This document shows, piece by piece, positions 17,638-26,442 of a DNA stretch of 64,000 bases; positions within the stretch are counted from its first letter, which is position 1, and each line of letters begins with the position of its first letter. Origin of the DNA: Acidimicrobiales bacterium (lineage in GTDB: Bacteria; Actinomycetota; Acidimicrobiia; Acidimicrobiales; Poriferisodalaceae); NCBI GenBank assembly GCA_030743005.1, contig JASLTG010000008.1:42399-106398 (forward strand), read 5' to 3'. A model generated the notes under the pieces. It had not been told where the DNA came from and did not search any database. It saw only the letters and a program-made list of their open reading frames with translations. A program made the position numbers and the translations under genes.

Positions 17638-18288
17638 TTAGGCGATTCGACGCGCTATCGACTGCAAGTTGCTCGACATATCGAATAACGAGTCAGCTTC
17701 AGTCTGCAACGCGTTAAGAGCTTCGATGGCAAACACTTCTGGGGTTTGACGCTCTTCATATTGCGCAATTGATTCGTAGTACATCAGGAGAGCGAAGGTT
17801 GCTCCACCTTCACCGAGACTGGTCATGAGACCCGCTGTTGGCGTGCCCGCAAGTCCATTTGCCATTTCGCAAAAACGTTGAGACCAGTCCATAGCTTGGG
17901 GAATGTTGCTGTAGGGAGCTTTCGCTATGTTGTTAAAGAGAAAGTCCATTGGCTCCGCTGGCATATTCGCCGAGCCTGCAATCGGGGTCATTATGTTGTC
18001 CTGAGCCGGCCCTTCCATCATTCCTGCTGTTGAGGCGACCATTCCCATGTAGCTCTCATCAGCCAAGATTTCCGCCTGGGTCTCAACGAAAGAGGCCCAA
18101 TTATCAACCCTGGTGCTTACAGCCACTGTTCCCAGCGGCATTCCCATTAGTCCTTGCCAGCCGTACCAGGTCAGATCGGTATTCGAATTCAAATAAGCGA
18201 CGATCTCTGTTGTCTTACCTAAACCTTCAAACACGCATTCGGGTTTTAGTTGAATCAGTCGTTGAAAAATTTTCACTTCTCCCACCAC
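17638..18288 (-). CDS. Hypothetical protein
   Basis: 216 residues, not recognised. No signal peptide, membrane helix or metal motif is evident. The N-terminal part (VKIFQRLIQLKPECVFEGLGKTTEIVAYLNSNTDLTWYGW compacted to short strands and a helix) and the middle stretch rich in Met and Gly could form a dimeric alpha/beta-barrel, but this is weak. The start is ambiguous: GTG 18288 or one of two GTGs within the next five codons. It precedes the LLM gene at 16604-17587 on the same strand with 50 bp between, where the inverted repeat lies, so joint transcription is plausible. Confidence 0.7.
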   Translation of the reverse strand: MVGEVKIFQRLIQLKPECVFEGLGKTTEIVAYLNSNTDLTWYGWQGLMGMPLGTVAVSTRVDNWASFVETQAEILADESYMGMVASTAGMMEGPAQDNIMTPIAGSANMPAEPMDFLFNNIAKAPYSNIPQAMDWSQRFCEMANGLAGTPTAGLMTSLGEGGATFALLMYYESIAQYEERQTPEVFAIEALNALQTEADSLFDMSSNLQSIARRIA

Positions 18289-18411
18289 ACCTTTCGTTTC
18301 TTTGAGATCTGGACACCTTAGCTACAACCCCTTGATGGCGGCCAAAAATAAACAGCCGCTCTATTGCGTCTGCTCTGGGAAAAGTTGCGCAGACCATGCC
18401 AAGATTCAGTT

Positions 18412-19200
18412 ATGAGCGACCCAGTTATAGTCACCGAAGACCTTGGCAGAGTAAGAGTGATAACAATCAATCGGCCACAGGCCTTGAATTCCATGAACAA
18501 CGCCGTGATGGCCGGAATTCGAGATGCGCTTGCGGCAGCCGAGACTGACAATGAGGTTGCCGTTGCTGTCGTAACGGGGGAAGGGCGAGCCTTCTCGGCC
18601 GGTGCAGATCTTCAGGAAATGCAGGACGGACTATCGGGAGAAAACGGAGAAGATCATCAGTTCCCGGCAATGTTGAAGCAGCTCACCGAGTTTAAGAAGC
18701 CTCTTATCGCAGCGGTAAATGGTCTCGGCGTCGGGATCGGAATGACATTTCTGGCCCACTGCGATCTGGTTCTGATGTCAACTGCTGCGCGGCTTCGCAC
18801 TCCATTCCCTCAGTTGGGGTTGGCTCCAGAAGCTGGGAGTAGCTACACCTTTGCGACCCGGATGGGTTGGCAAAACGCGGCTTACGTTCTGATGTCTGGG
18901 CGTTGGTTTTCTGCTGAAGAATGCCTGGATATGGGTCTTGTTTGGAAGGTCTGCGAACCAGAAAGTTTGATGTCGGAAGCGGTTGCTGTCGCAGATGAAT
19001 TGGCAGCGAATCCGATACCTTCTCTAGTTGCTACAAAAGAGTTACTCATGGGAGCTGGCCGACCTGATGAAGCTTGGGCTGCTCACAAACGGGAGGTTTC
19101 AGCGTACGCCACGCTCTTGGGCGCACCAGCCAATACTGAAGCTGTGGCTGCTTTCGTAGAGAAGCGGGATCCAAACTTTTCTTCTATCCCTGGGATTTAA
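18412..19200 (+). CDS. Enoyl-CoA hydratase/isomerase family protein
   Basis: 262 residues from ATG 18412; the frame stays open 16 codons upstream without family sequence. The crotonase oxyanion segments are GRAFSAGADLQEM and NGLGVGIGMTFLAHCDLVLM, with the third block FPQLGLAPEAGSSYTFATRMG carrying the glutamate. Typical of enoyl-CoA hydratase or an isomerase acting in beta-oxidation. It converges on a CaiB/BaiF gene with 4 bp between stops. It is a paralogue of the 13182-13994 and 58365-59207 genes. Confidence 0.9.
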   Translation: MSDPVIVTEDLGRVRVITINRPQALNSMNNAVMAGIRDALAAAETDNEVAVAVVTGEGRAFSAGADLQEMQDGLSGENGEDHQFPAMLKQLTEFKKPLIAAVNGLGVGIGMTFLAHCDLVLMSTAARLRTPFPQLGLAPEAGSSYTFATRMGWQNAAYVLMSGRWFSAEECLDMGLVWKVCEPESLMSEAVAVADELAANPIPSLVATKELLMGAGRPDEAWAAHKREVSAYATLLGAPANTEAVAAFVEKRDPNFSSIPGI

Positions 19201-19204
19201 TTCT

Positions 19205-20428
19205 CTACGAGGAGTCCCGAGACCATCTTGGTGGGCGACTACTAATAATCGCGTCTGTTTCGAGGTCGTCTAGTTGAGACGGACTCAACCCGAGTATTTC
19301 GTTCAAGACTTCACGGTTGTCTTGTCCTCTGTAACCAACTCGAGGCTTTACACCAGCTTCAACACCGCGAAACCGCCATGGTGATTGAGGGACTGTGATC
19401 ATTTCTCCCCTACCGGTGTCGATGTCAACGAAGGCTTCTCGTTCTTTCGCCCATTCAGTCGCCGCTAATTCTGGGACGGATCGCACTTCGGCAGCGATAA
19501 CCCCTCGTGGACCGATGGCCGCTTCAACCGCAGCGGCATCCTCAAAGGTTGCGACGAACTCAGCAAGAATTTCCGTTAAGGCTTCACGATTCATTACTCG
19601 GTCTTCAATAACTGCGAAACGAGGGTCTTGTGCGAGTTCCGGTCGATTCATGGCTTCGATCAGGTACCGGAAGCCGTCATTTGTGGTGATGTCAGTCGTG
19701 ATACTCACATAGCGACCGTTCGCCATACGAAGTACCGGTGACCAATTTTGGCCACCCTTGAACCCGACCATTGGGTCCTGTCCCGACATTTCGATGGCTG
19801 CAAGGTCATTCACCATCAAGGTGCTCTCAGCCATGGACACTTCAACTTTTTGTCCCTCGCCGGTGCGGTCCCTCAGATGGAGCGCTGCCAGCACAGCCCC
19901 TAGCGCGTGCAGGCCAGTGCAGGTATCGGAGTGGGACATGGGATCATTTCGCGGTTCTTCTTCACGGCGTCGCGCCACCATCTCTGTAACCCCTGCTTCT
20001 GCATGAATTGCCGAGGCGAATGCTCCTTGACCTGAGCGCGAGTTGTTGTGTCCCCAACCGCTTACCGAAGCCATTACGATCTTCGGGTTCACAGCTTGTA
20101 ATTGATCAAAATCGATACCTAATCGGTCCATCACACCGGGCCTGTAATTCTCCAAAACGATGTCGGCGTGTTGAACAAGTTGGAGAAAAAGTTCTCGCCC
20201 CGGCTCGGAATACAAATCGACTGAGATGCATTCTTTGCCTGCGTTGTATTGAACGAAGTATGGCGACAAGCCGTCGACGCGCGGTACAAGCAAGCGCGTT
20301 AAATCGCCGTCGGGAGGTTCAACCTTGATGACCCGAGCCCCCAGATCGCTCAGGAGGCGCCCACAAATTGGCCCTGCTAACGCTCTACTCAAATCCAGCA
20401 CCAATAAATCTGAAAGCGGCTTTTCCAT
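19205..20428 (-). CDS. CaiB/BaiF family CoA-transferase
   Basis: 407 residues, normal for a class III CoA-transferase, which moves CoA between carboxylic acids through an enzyme-bound aspartyl ester. The N terminus LLVLDLSRALAGPICGRLLSDLGARVIKVEPPDGD is diagnostic. The candidate catalytic aspartate lies in PMSHSDTCTGLHALGAVLAALHLRDRTGEGQ. The C-terminal MVGFKGGQNWSPV and PWRFRG segments also fit. The CoA donor and acceptor are unknown. It lies 42 bp downstream of an unrecognised gene and an amidohydrolase on the same strand. Confidence 0.92.
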   Translation of the reverse strand: MEKPLSDLLVLDLSRALAGPICGRLLSDLGARVIKVEPPDGDLTRLLVPRVDGLSPYFVQYNAGKECISVDLYSEPGRELFLQLVQHADIVLENYRPGVMDRLGIDFDQLQAVNPKIVMASVSGWGHNNSRSGQGAFASAIHAEAGVTEMVARRREEEPRNDPMSHSDTCTGLHALGAVLAALHLRDRTGEGQKVEVSMAESTLMVNDLAAIEMSGQDPMVGFKGGQNWSPVLRMANGRYVSITTDITTNDGFRYLIEAMNRPELAQDPRFAVIEDRVMNREALTEILAEFVATFEDAAAVEAAIGPRGVIAAEVRSVPELAATEWAKEREAFVDIDTGRGEMITVPQSPWRFRGVEAGVKPRVGYRGQDNREVLNEILGLSPSQLDDLETDAIISSRPPRWSRDSS

Positions 20429-20470
20429 AGGTTCGAAAGTTAGCTTCTCGAGGGGTGGGTGTGCTTGGGG

Positions 20471-21031
20471 TTATCCATGCACGAAGCGTTGCCCCGAGCG
20501 GTCGAAAGAATCCGGCCCGAGATTCAGAAACTCCGCTCTCAGCTGGTCCCAAAGTGTTAACCGTTCCCAATTGGGTGAGCAGGGCATTTCGTCCTGGTCA
20601 AGGAATGGGTTAGGTAACAATACGGTCATAAGTTGCTCATCTGCCCCGTTGAAAAGCCTGAGCCCCCACGACACCGGCGCGTCTTCTTTAAGTAACCGGT
20701 ATAACTCGGCTCGCTGACACGGCCGAGTCGCTGCCACCTCGGGCTCAGTGGGGTTCGAAGGGTCACCGATTGTCGGCCCAATACATATGTGCATGTGCCA
20801 TTGGTCGAAATCGAGCGTCGCGTAGCCGTCCAACACAGTGATCCGTGGAGCACAAGGTGCCTTGATTTCATAGGCAGCGCCTTGCACGATTGGCCCAAAT
20901 TGCACCATCTGCCAGTTTTCGAACACTTTCTCCAACAGACGAAGAAGAGTGTCTTGGTCTGTTGGCAGTGGGAAACTTTCGACCAGTCCGTTTCCTGGTT
21001 CGTCTGCTATCTGGCTGACGGACTTCATCAA
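20471..21031 (-). CDS. Conserved-looking hypothetical protein
   Basis: 186 residues, no firm family. A histidine-rich segment (DFDQWHMHICIGP, about residues 75-87) is followed by RPCQRAELYRLL and VSWGLRLFNGADEQLMTVLLPNPFLDQDE, which looks like a compact alpha/beta domain with conserved polar residues and possibly a metal site. There is no signal peptide. It starts 3 bp after the amidohydrolase stop, so it is almost certainly co-translated with it and may assist the same reaction (inference). Confidence 0.75.
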   Translation of the reverse strand: MMKSVSQIADEPGNGLVESFPLPTDQDTLLRLLEKVFENWQMVQFGPIVQGAAYEIKAPCAPRITVLDGYATLDFDQWHMHICIGPTIGDPSNPTEPEVAATRPCQRAELYRLLKEDAPVSWGLRLFNGADEQLMTVLLPNPFLDQDEMPCSPNWERLTLWDQLRAEFLNLGPDSFDRSGQRFVHG

Positions 21032-21034
21032 GGA

Positions 21035-22213
21035 TTAGACCTCAATTCCATACAACTCAGCGGCGTTGTCTTGAAGGATTTTTTTCTGCACCTCGGGCGC
21101 CAGTTGGCCGATCGCTTCTCTGACACGTTCGACACTGTGTGGATACAGGCAAGTCGGATGTGGAATGTCGGTCTCGAACATGATCCTGTCCGGTCCGATG
21201 TGCTCTACCGCGGGGGCAAGGGTTTTCGATTCGAACCAGAAACAACCATAGAACTGGCGTCTGAAGTACTCGGAAGGCTTCATTGACAGGTGAGCCAAAT
21301 GTTCCGGTGCTGTTTCGCCGCACTGGTAATCGAGGGCGTCTAACAAAAACGGAATCCATCCGACACCTGACTCGACAGAAACGAAGTTCAGGTTGGGGTA
21401 ACGCTCCGGCACGTCGCTGACGAGGAGGTTCACCATCCAGCGCAACTGACCCAGAAAAATTGCTGCACCTCCAAGGCTTATTTTGACGTCGCCGGACCAG
21501 GTGTCGTACGGAACTGAGCCGGACCAGTTGATGTCACCCTCAGAAGCTCCGATATGGAAGTTGATCGGCATCTCTAGGGCTTCACAGATTTCCCAAAATG
21601 GACGCCATTCGGGTTGAGCGAAATTGGGCATGCCTGAGTCGTGGGGATTGGAACACATGACGATTCCTTTAGCCCCGTTTTTCTGCATTCGGTCAACTTC
21701 GGCGACGCAAGCTTCAATATCCCACCAGGGAACCAGAGCCATAGGAAGAATCCGTCCGCCTGAACGCTGCTGCAGATCGCTCATCCAGTCGTTGTAGATC
21801 TCGACACACGCAATCCGTAGCCCTTCATCTTGAACGCGCAGAAAATTTTGGTTTCCGAATCCACCAACATTTGGATAGACAATCCCGTGGCTAATGCCCA
21901 TCTGGTCCATGAGGTCCAGTCGCGCGTCACAGTCGTAACTAGCGGCGTGCACCATGTCGATGTCGGCTTTGAGGAACCGTAATCCGAGCATCTTTTCGCC
22001 GTCCGGCATGATCGCGCTGACCGCTGAATCCCCTGCTATCGGTATGTCACCATTGACAACCCATTTCCGACGGCCGTTGTGTTCCTTTACCTGAGGCACT
22101 AGCTCCTTGTATTTGGCTGGCGCCAAACTGGTCCACAAATCATGTGGTTCTGACCAGTGGGTATCGGAATCAATGATGTTGATCCCTGGAAAAATCTCGC
22201 TTACTGCCGACAT
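21035..22213 (-). CDS. Amidohydrolase family 2 (ACMSD-like) metal-dependent hydrolase/decarboxylase
   Basis: 392 residues. The family opens with a metal-binding motif in which D/E-x-H is expected; here it reads IDSDTHWSEP. Further sites are NFHIGASEGD (metal histidine) and FETDIPHPTCLYPH near residue 345 (catalytic aspartate). The long second-shell VPWWDIEACVAEVDRM and SVESGVGWIPFLLDAL are typical of the branch of uncharacterised actinobacterial amidohydrolases found beside acyl-CoA metabolism genes. Members decarboxylate or hydrolyse aromatic or cyclic acids with a Zn or Mn centre. Cytosolic. Confidence 0.88.
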   Translation of the reverse strand: MSAVSEIFPGINIIDSDTHWSEPHDLWTSLAPAKYKELVPQVKEHNGRRKWVVNGDIPIAGDSAVSAIMPDGEKMLGLRFLKADIDMVHAASYDCDARLDLMDQMGISHGIVYPNVGGFGNQNFLRVQDEGLRIACVEIYNDWMSDLQQRSGGRILPMALVPWWDIEACVAEVDRMQKNGAKGIVMCSNPHDSGMPNFAQPEWRPFWEICEALEMPINFHIGASEGDINWSGSVPYDTWSGDVKISLGGAAIFLGQLRWMVNLLVSDVPERYPNLNFVSVESGVGWIPFLLDALDYQCGETAPEHLAHLSMKPSEYFRRQFYGCFWFESKTLAPAVEHIGPDRIMFETDIPHPTCLYPHSVERVREAIGQLAPEVQKKILQDNAAELYGIEV

Positions 22214-22270
22214 CGCCTTCGCCCCTCTTTGTCCAGCCCCTCGTGAAGGACTCTAGTTTCTCGCGGCTGA

Positions 22271-23566
22271 TCAGACTGGTTCGAGTTCAAACACTGTCGG
22301 CCGTCGGGTCGTCACTCCATTACGAGTTGTTATTTCAGCTTCAGGCGGTGAAGTCGAGTCATCCGTCCCGAAGTCAACGGGTTTGGTTGATGCTGTAAGC
22401 AAAACGATGGCTCCAAGTGATGCCATTACAAACACTGCCCCTACTGGCAAGATTCGGAGAGTAGTCAGGTCGGCTAAGAACCCTACGATTGGGGGTCCTA
22501 CCAAGCTGCCAAAGCCCGAGTAGAAAAAAAGCATTCCTGTAACTGCGCCGATGCCTACTAGACCGAAATAGAAGGCAACGACGTCACCCGCCAAGGCCAC
22601 AAATCCGCCATAAGTTAAGCCCAGCAAGGCCGCAAAAATCACAAGCAGGTAGTAACGACCATTTGCGATAATCCAGAAAAAGTATGCGACTGGCTGTGCC
22701 ATGAGTGCTATTTGCAGCAACCGCACAGACCCCAGTTTCCCCGCCACTGCGGTGAGGAGGAGCCGACCCAAAATACTTGATGCACCCACGACACTCATCA
22801 ACAAAGCGGCCTTTGAAGGTGTGATGCCATCGTCCTCGGCGAATTTGATGACAAAGGCAAAGGAACCCATCAGTGCCATTGACATCAGCCCAAATGCAAC
22901 GGAAATGGTTTTGAATTCTCTGGTCCGCATGACGTTTCGGACATGTCCTCCGGCAACTCCCGGGGCCTGTGACGGTGATCGTCGGACCATGACTAGGCCA
23001 ATCAAAAAGCCGACGGCGGATATCACGGCCAGTATCCGGTAGCTATTGCGCCACCCCTCTGTATCGATGATCGCCTTGGCAAACGGGACTAGCAATAGCG
23101 TGCCGAACCCCGATCCAGTAGCGGCGACTCCTTGCGCGAGGGCCCTGTATTTCACGAAAAAGGTTGCGACGGTTGAAAACAATGGGGAGCAGAAAATCCC
23201 TCCACCAAGTCCGCATCCGATTCCGTACACGATGTAGCCCTGCCATATCGCTGTAACGAATGAGGTAGCTATCAGACCGCAGCAAAACAGAGTTCCGCCA
23301 ATTGCGAGCAACGGCCGCGGACCGTAGCGGTCAGCCCAACGACCCGATATTGCTCCCATTCCGAAGAACAGGAACATAGATAAACCAAACACAATGGAGG
23401 TTGGTCCAAGTTTCGTGTCGAACTCTTTGCCCATCGAAGATACGAAGGCACCGAAGGTGTACAAGACACCGAAGGCAACTCCGTTAGCTATGGACGCGCC
23501 GACGGCGACGGCCCACGCTCGTGGGGTATCAAAGTGGTCCGTCGCGTCAGTCATGTTCGCCGCCAT
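22271..23566 (-). CDS. MFS transporter, OFA/monocarboxylate-like
   Basis: 431 residues with 12 predicted helices. The start (RAWAVAVGASIANGVAFGVLYTFGAFV) and the motif-A loop SGRWADRYGPRPLLAIGG are characteristic of the oxalate/formate and monocarboxylate antiporter branch of the MFS. A hydrophilic C-terminal tail of about 45 residues ends in VFELEPV. It follows the amidohydrolase on the same strand with a 57-bp gap (it is the upstream gene), so it may import the amidohydrolase substrate (inference). Confidence 0.88.
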   Translation of the reverse strand: MAANMTDATDHFDTPRAWAVAVGASIANGVAFGVLYTFGAFVSSMGKEFDTKLGPTSIVFGLSMFLFFGMGAISGRWADRYGPRPLLAIGGTLFCCGLIATSFVTAIWQGYIVYGIGCGLGGGIFCSPLFSTVATFFVKYRALAQGVAATGSGFGTLLLVPFAKAIIDTEGWRNSYRILAVISAVGFLIGLVMVRRSPSQAPGVAGGHVRNVMRTREFKTISVAFGLMSMALMGSFAFVIKFAEDDGITPSKAALLMSVVGASSILGRLLLTAVAGKLGSVRLLQIALMAQPVAYFFWIIANGRYYLLVIFAALLGLTYGGFVALAGDVVAFYFGLVGIGAVTGMLFFYSGFGSLVGPPIVGFLADLTTLRILPVGAVFVMASLGAIVLLTASTKPVDFGTDDSTSPPEAEITTRNGVTTRRPTVFELEPV

Positions 23567-23695
23567 CGTATGGCAGCTATCGAGTTTCGTCGCCTCGAAT
23601 CATCTCTTACGCGCAGTCCAAGACGTGTGGTAGCAGGCACTGCCCTCCCCTAACGTGGGGCTAGCACCGACATATTCATGTAGTGAGGGGGTCCG

Positions 23696-24337
23696 ATGGA
23701 GGAAACTCAGGGGCTATTAAAAATCAATCCGATTGGATCTCTGGGACCGGGAGACCGACTTTTGGTTCTGCTCCATGGATTCGGTGCCGATGAAAATGAC
23801 TTGGCTCCCTTGGTGCAACACATCGATCCCGATGGACGCTTCACCTCGGTCTGTTTTCGCGCTCCGATTGACTTGATGCCTTTTGGTGCTGCTTGGTATG
23901 AACGAGATGATAATGGCGCGGTTGATGCTGAAACCTTCAAGTCTTCAGTGCGGTCGATCGACCAAACAATTGATGCAGTGTGTTCAGCAGGTAATTTTGT
24001 TCGATCGGAGGTAGTCCTCATTGGTTTCTCCCAAGGGTGCGCTATGACCCTGGCTGTAGGCCTCGGGCAAGAGATCGAGATTGCACCCTCAGCTATGGCC
24101 TGCCTTTCAGGCATGCTTCAAGACATACCTGACTTTGACTACGACCTGTCGGCAGTTTCGGACATTCTGATACAACATGGCACCCTCGACCCGATGGTTG
24201 ACATTGAGCGTGGTCGCCGGATTCGTGACGTACTAACCGAAGCCGGTCATGAGCCTCATTACGCTGAGTACCCGATGGGTCACGAAATATCGAATGCTTC
24301 GTTATTTGATCTGAGGGATTGGTTGTCGACTATATAA
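23696..24337 (+). CDS. Predicted esterase / phospholipase-carboxylesterase family
   Basis: 213 residues, typical for the small alpha/beta hydrolases related to carboxylesterase and acyl-protein thioesterase. The oxyanion segment is LLHGFGADENDL, the nucleophile serine is in IGFSQGCAM, the acid is in QHGTLDPMVDIERG, and the base is in YPMGHEIS. GAGGGGG precedes the ATG by five bases. Cytosolic. Its stop abuts the convergent MFS gene with one base between. Confidence 0.9.
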   Translation: MEETQGLLKINPIGSLGPGDRLLVLLHGFGADENDLAPLVQHIDPDGRFTSVCFRAPIDLMPFGAAWYERDDNGAVDAETFKSSVRSIDQTIDAVCSAGNFVRSEVVLIGFSQGCAMTLAVGLGQEIEIAPSAMACLSGMLQDIPDFDYDLSAVSDILIQHGTLDPMVDIERGRRIRDVLTEAGHEPHYAEYPMGHEISNASLFDLRDWLSTI

Positions 24338-24338
24338 A

Positions 24339-25625
24339 TCAGAACGCCTTCAGATCGAAGATCGTCGGGCGACGACTTTCAGGCAATTCTGGCCGTCGAT
24401 CCAGGCTGGGTGCCACTTGTTCAGGTCGCTGACGTTGATGGATGCTTTCTGGTCTGACACGCAAGAACAGTGTCATCAACAAGGCTCCGCTCAGAACCGA
24501 AATGGTCACAGCTGTTGACGCCCCGAAGACTTCGGCGATCTCCCCTACTGCCAACATGCCCAGTGGCAATACCCCAATCGCGCTACTTAGCAATCCCAAA
24601 GCGCGGCCTCGACGTTCTTCCGATACCGCGTCCATAACGAGGATTGCTTGAGTTGATCCGAAGAACCCCATGCCTACTGCTGCCAAGGCTAGGAACATCG
24701 CCGATGGGAGGTACCAGGGTAAGACCGCAAACCCGACCATAAAGCCGAACGCTATATAGGAACCCAGGACGTAGATCATTCCGCGTCGTTGAGGCTTAAA
24801 ACGAGCGACTCCTAGAGAACCCACGAACATACCGATACCCAACATTGCTGCTAGGAGACCTAAGAGCGCGGGGCCTACCCCGAACTTGCCCCCTACAACC
24901 TGCAGGAGGGGACTTGAAGAGAAAAAGAAAAAGTTAACAAATGCTGTTACGCCGAGAATGGATAGAAGGCTTTTCTCAGTGCGGAGCATTTTGACGCCCT
25001 CTATCAACGCTGACACTCCAGCAGCGGCGACTTGGCCGCGTTGTGTAATTGAGGGAACCATGCTGAACGTTGTTAAGGAGATGATCTGGAGGGCGCCCAT
25101 GACTATCAGGGCCCATCCCACACCTGCGGTCTGAATAAGTGATCCTCCAGCCAGTGCACCAAATGCCAGCGCTACCGCTGTTCCACTTGACTCCAACGCC
25201 AATGCGTTATCGATTTTCTCTGGCCCGACGACGTCATAGACGATCACACGACGTCCAACCATGTCGAAGACCCAGCCAACACCAGTGACGAACAGAACCG
25301 GATAGATCATCCAAAGTTGAAGCCTGCCACTAATTTCAACCCACCCCAAGATCGCGAGTCCGGGGATAGTCACAAAAAATTGTCCTATGACGATGCGTCG
25401 GCGATCAAACCGGTCAGATACCCATCCGCCGACCACGCCGCCTAACAAAAGCGGGGACCACAGAGCTACTCCCGCAAGCTGAACCATCCGAGCAGATCCG
25501 GTGAGATCATTCGCTATGAAGGGGCCGAGGAAAGAGACCCCCCAACGCGAAAGACTCCACGTCCATCCGGACGCAAATATCAGCGGGAAGTGACGAACTT
25601 TAAGGGCGTCGAAGGTTGTGGTCAC
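24339..25625 (-). CDS. MFS transporter, EntS-like exporter
   Basis: 428 residues with about 12 helices. The N terminus FDALKVRHFPLIFASGWTWSLSRWGVSFLGPF and the loop GGWVSDRFDRRRIVIGQ resemble the MFS_3 (enterobactin exporter-like) group. The C-terminal 40 residues are hydrophilic (RPEQVAPSLDRRPELPE). The GTG start immediately follows the stop of the upstream SDR gene (TAG then GTG), so the pair is translationally coupled. The substrate is unknown. Confidence 0.87.
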   Translation of the reverse strand: MTTTFDALKVRHFPLIFASGWTWSLSRWGVSFLGPFIANDLTGSARMVQLAGVALWSPLLLGGVVGGWVSDRFDRRRIVIGQFFVTIPGLAILGWVEISGRLQLWMIYPVLFVTGVGWVFDMVGRRVIVYDVVGPEKIDNALALESSGTAVALAFGALAGGSLIQTAGVGWALIVMGALQIISLTTFSMVPSITQRGQVAAAGVSALIEGVKMLRTEKSLLSILGVTAFVNFFFFSSSPLLQVVGGKFGVGPALLGLLAAMLGIGMFVGSLGVARFKPQRRGMIYVLGSYIAFGFMVGFAVLPWYLPSAMFLALAAVGMGFFGSTQAILVMDAVSEERRGRALGLLSSAIGVLPLGMLAVGEIAEVFGASTAVTISVLSGALLMTLFLRVRPESIHQRQRPEQVAPSLDRRPELPESRRPTIFDLKAF

Positions 25626-26345
25626 CTAGCGGTGCATGCCGCCATCAACAGTGAACTCTTGACCGGAGCAGTAGCTCGAATCATCCGAAGCTAAGAACAG
25701 CGCTACAGCAGCAACTTCTGCAGGTTCAGCTTCTCGCCCCAGAGGTATCGCCCGGACCATTCGATCTTTGTCGAACTCTGAGGTCATATCGGTATTGATT
25801 AGTCCCGGATGGATGGAGTTAACCCGCACGTTGTGTCGACCGAGTTCGAGCGCAGCGATTTTACTCATGCCGCGAACCGCCCACTTCGTCGCTCCATACG
25901 CCATCGATGCAAACGTGGCTTCTAACCCGGCTACAGAGCTGATGTTCACAATTGAACCCGCACCTTGTTCAATCATCTGCGGTGCAACAGCCCTCATTCC
26001 ATAGAAAACACCGGTCTGGTTTATCGCGACTGTTTGATCCCAGATTTCATCACTGGTGTTAACAAGACGCGCGCCCCGAAGAATTCCTGCGTTATTAACC
26101 AAAGCATCAATTCGGCCGTGGCGGGCTATCACATCTGAAACGACGGCTTCCCAAGCTGCGGCAGATGACACATCGTGCGACAAGAACTCGATTCCCAGTG
26201 TTCCCGCCGTTTTGCCACCTTCGTCTTCGAGAACATCTGTGATGACTACTTGTGCGCCTTCGTCCCGAAACATCTCTGCTTCAGCTGCGCCCTGACCTCT
26301 AGCGCCGCCTGTGATGATTGCTACCTTGCCGTCTAACCGTCCCAT
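25626..26345 (-). CDS. Short-chain dehydrogenase/reductase, hydroxysteroid-dehydrogenase-like
   Basis: 239 residues, a classical SDR. The dinucleotide motif is TGGARGQG, the structural motif is NNAG, the catalytic serine is in NISSVAG, and the Tyr-x3-Lys pair is YGATK. The GGARGQGAAEAEMF wording is frequent among 3-alpha(20-beta)-hydroxysteroid dehydrogenase-like SDRs. An aspartate after the second strand (VVITDV) predicts NAD(H) preference. The C-terminal SGQEFTVDGGMHR is standard. First gene of a two-gene unit with the MFS exporter. Confidence 0.9.
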   Translation of the reverse strand: MGRLDGKVAIITGGARGQGAAEAEMFRDEGAQVVITDVLEDEGGKTAGTLGIEFLSHDVSSAAAWEAVVSDVIARHGRIDALVNNAGILRGARLVNTSDEIWDQTVAINQTGVFYGMRAVAPQMIEQGAGSIVNISSVAGLEATFASMAYGATKWAVRGMSKIAALELGRHNVRVNSIHPGLINTDMTSEFDKDRMVRAIPLGREAEPAEVAAVALFLASDDSSYCSGQEFTVDGGMHR

Positions 26346-26442
26346 TGCTCCCCTAATCAGAAATCGTCTCTGGCAACACTAGCTACGAGACGGCTCGGGA
26401 ATCTCTCTAGTTGCTAGCTCAGTTGCCATTTAGGTCTCTAGG

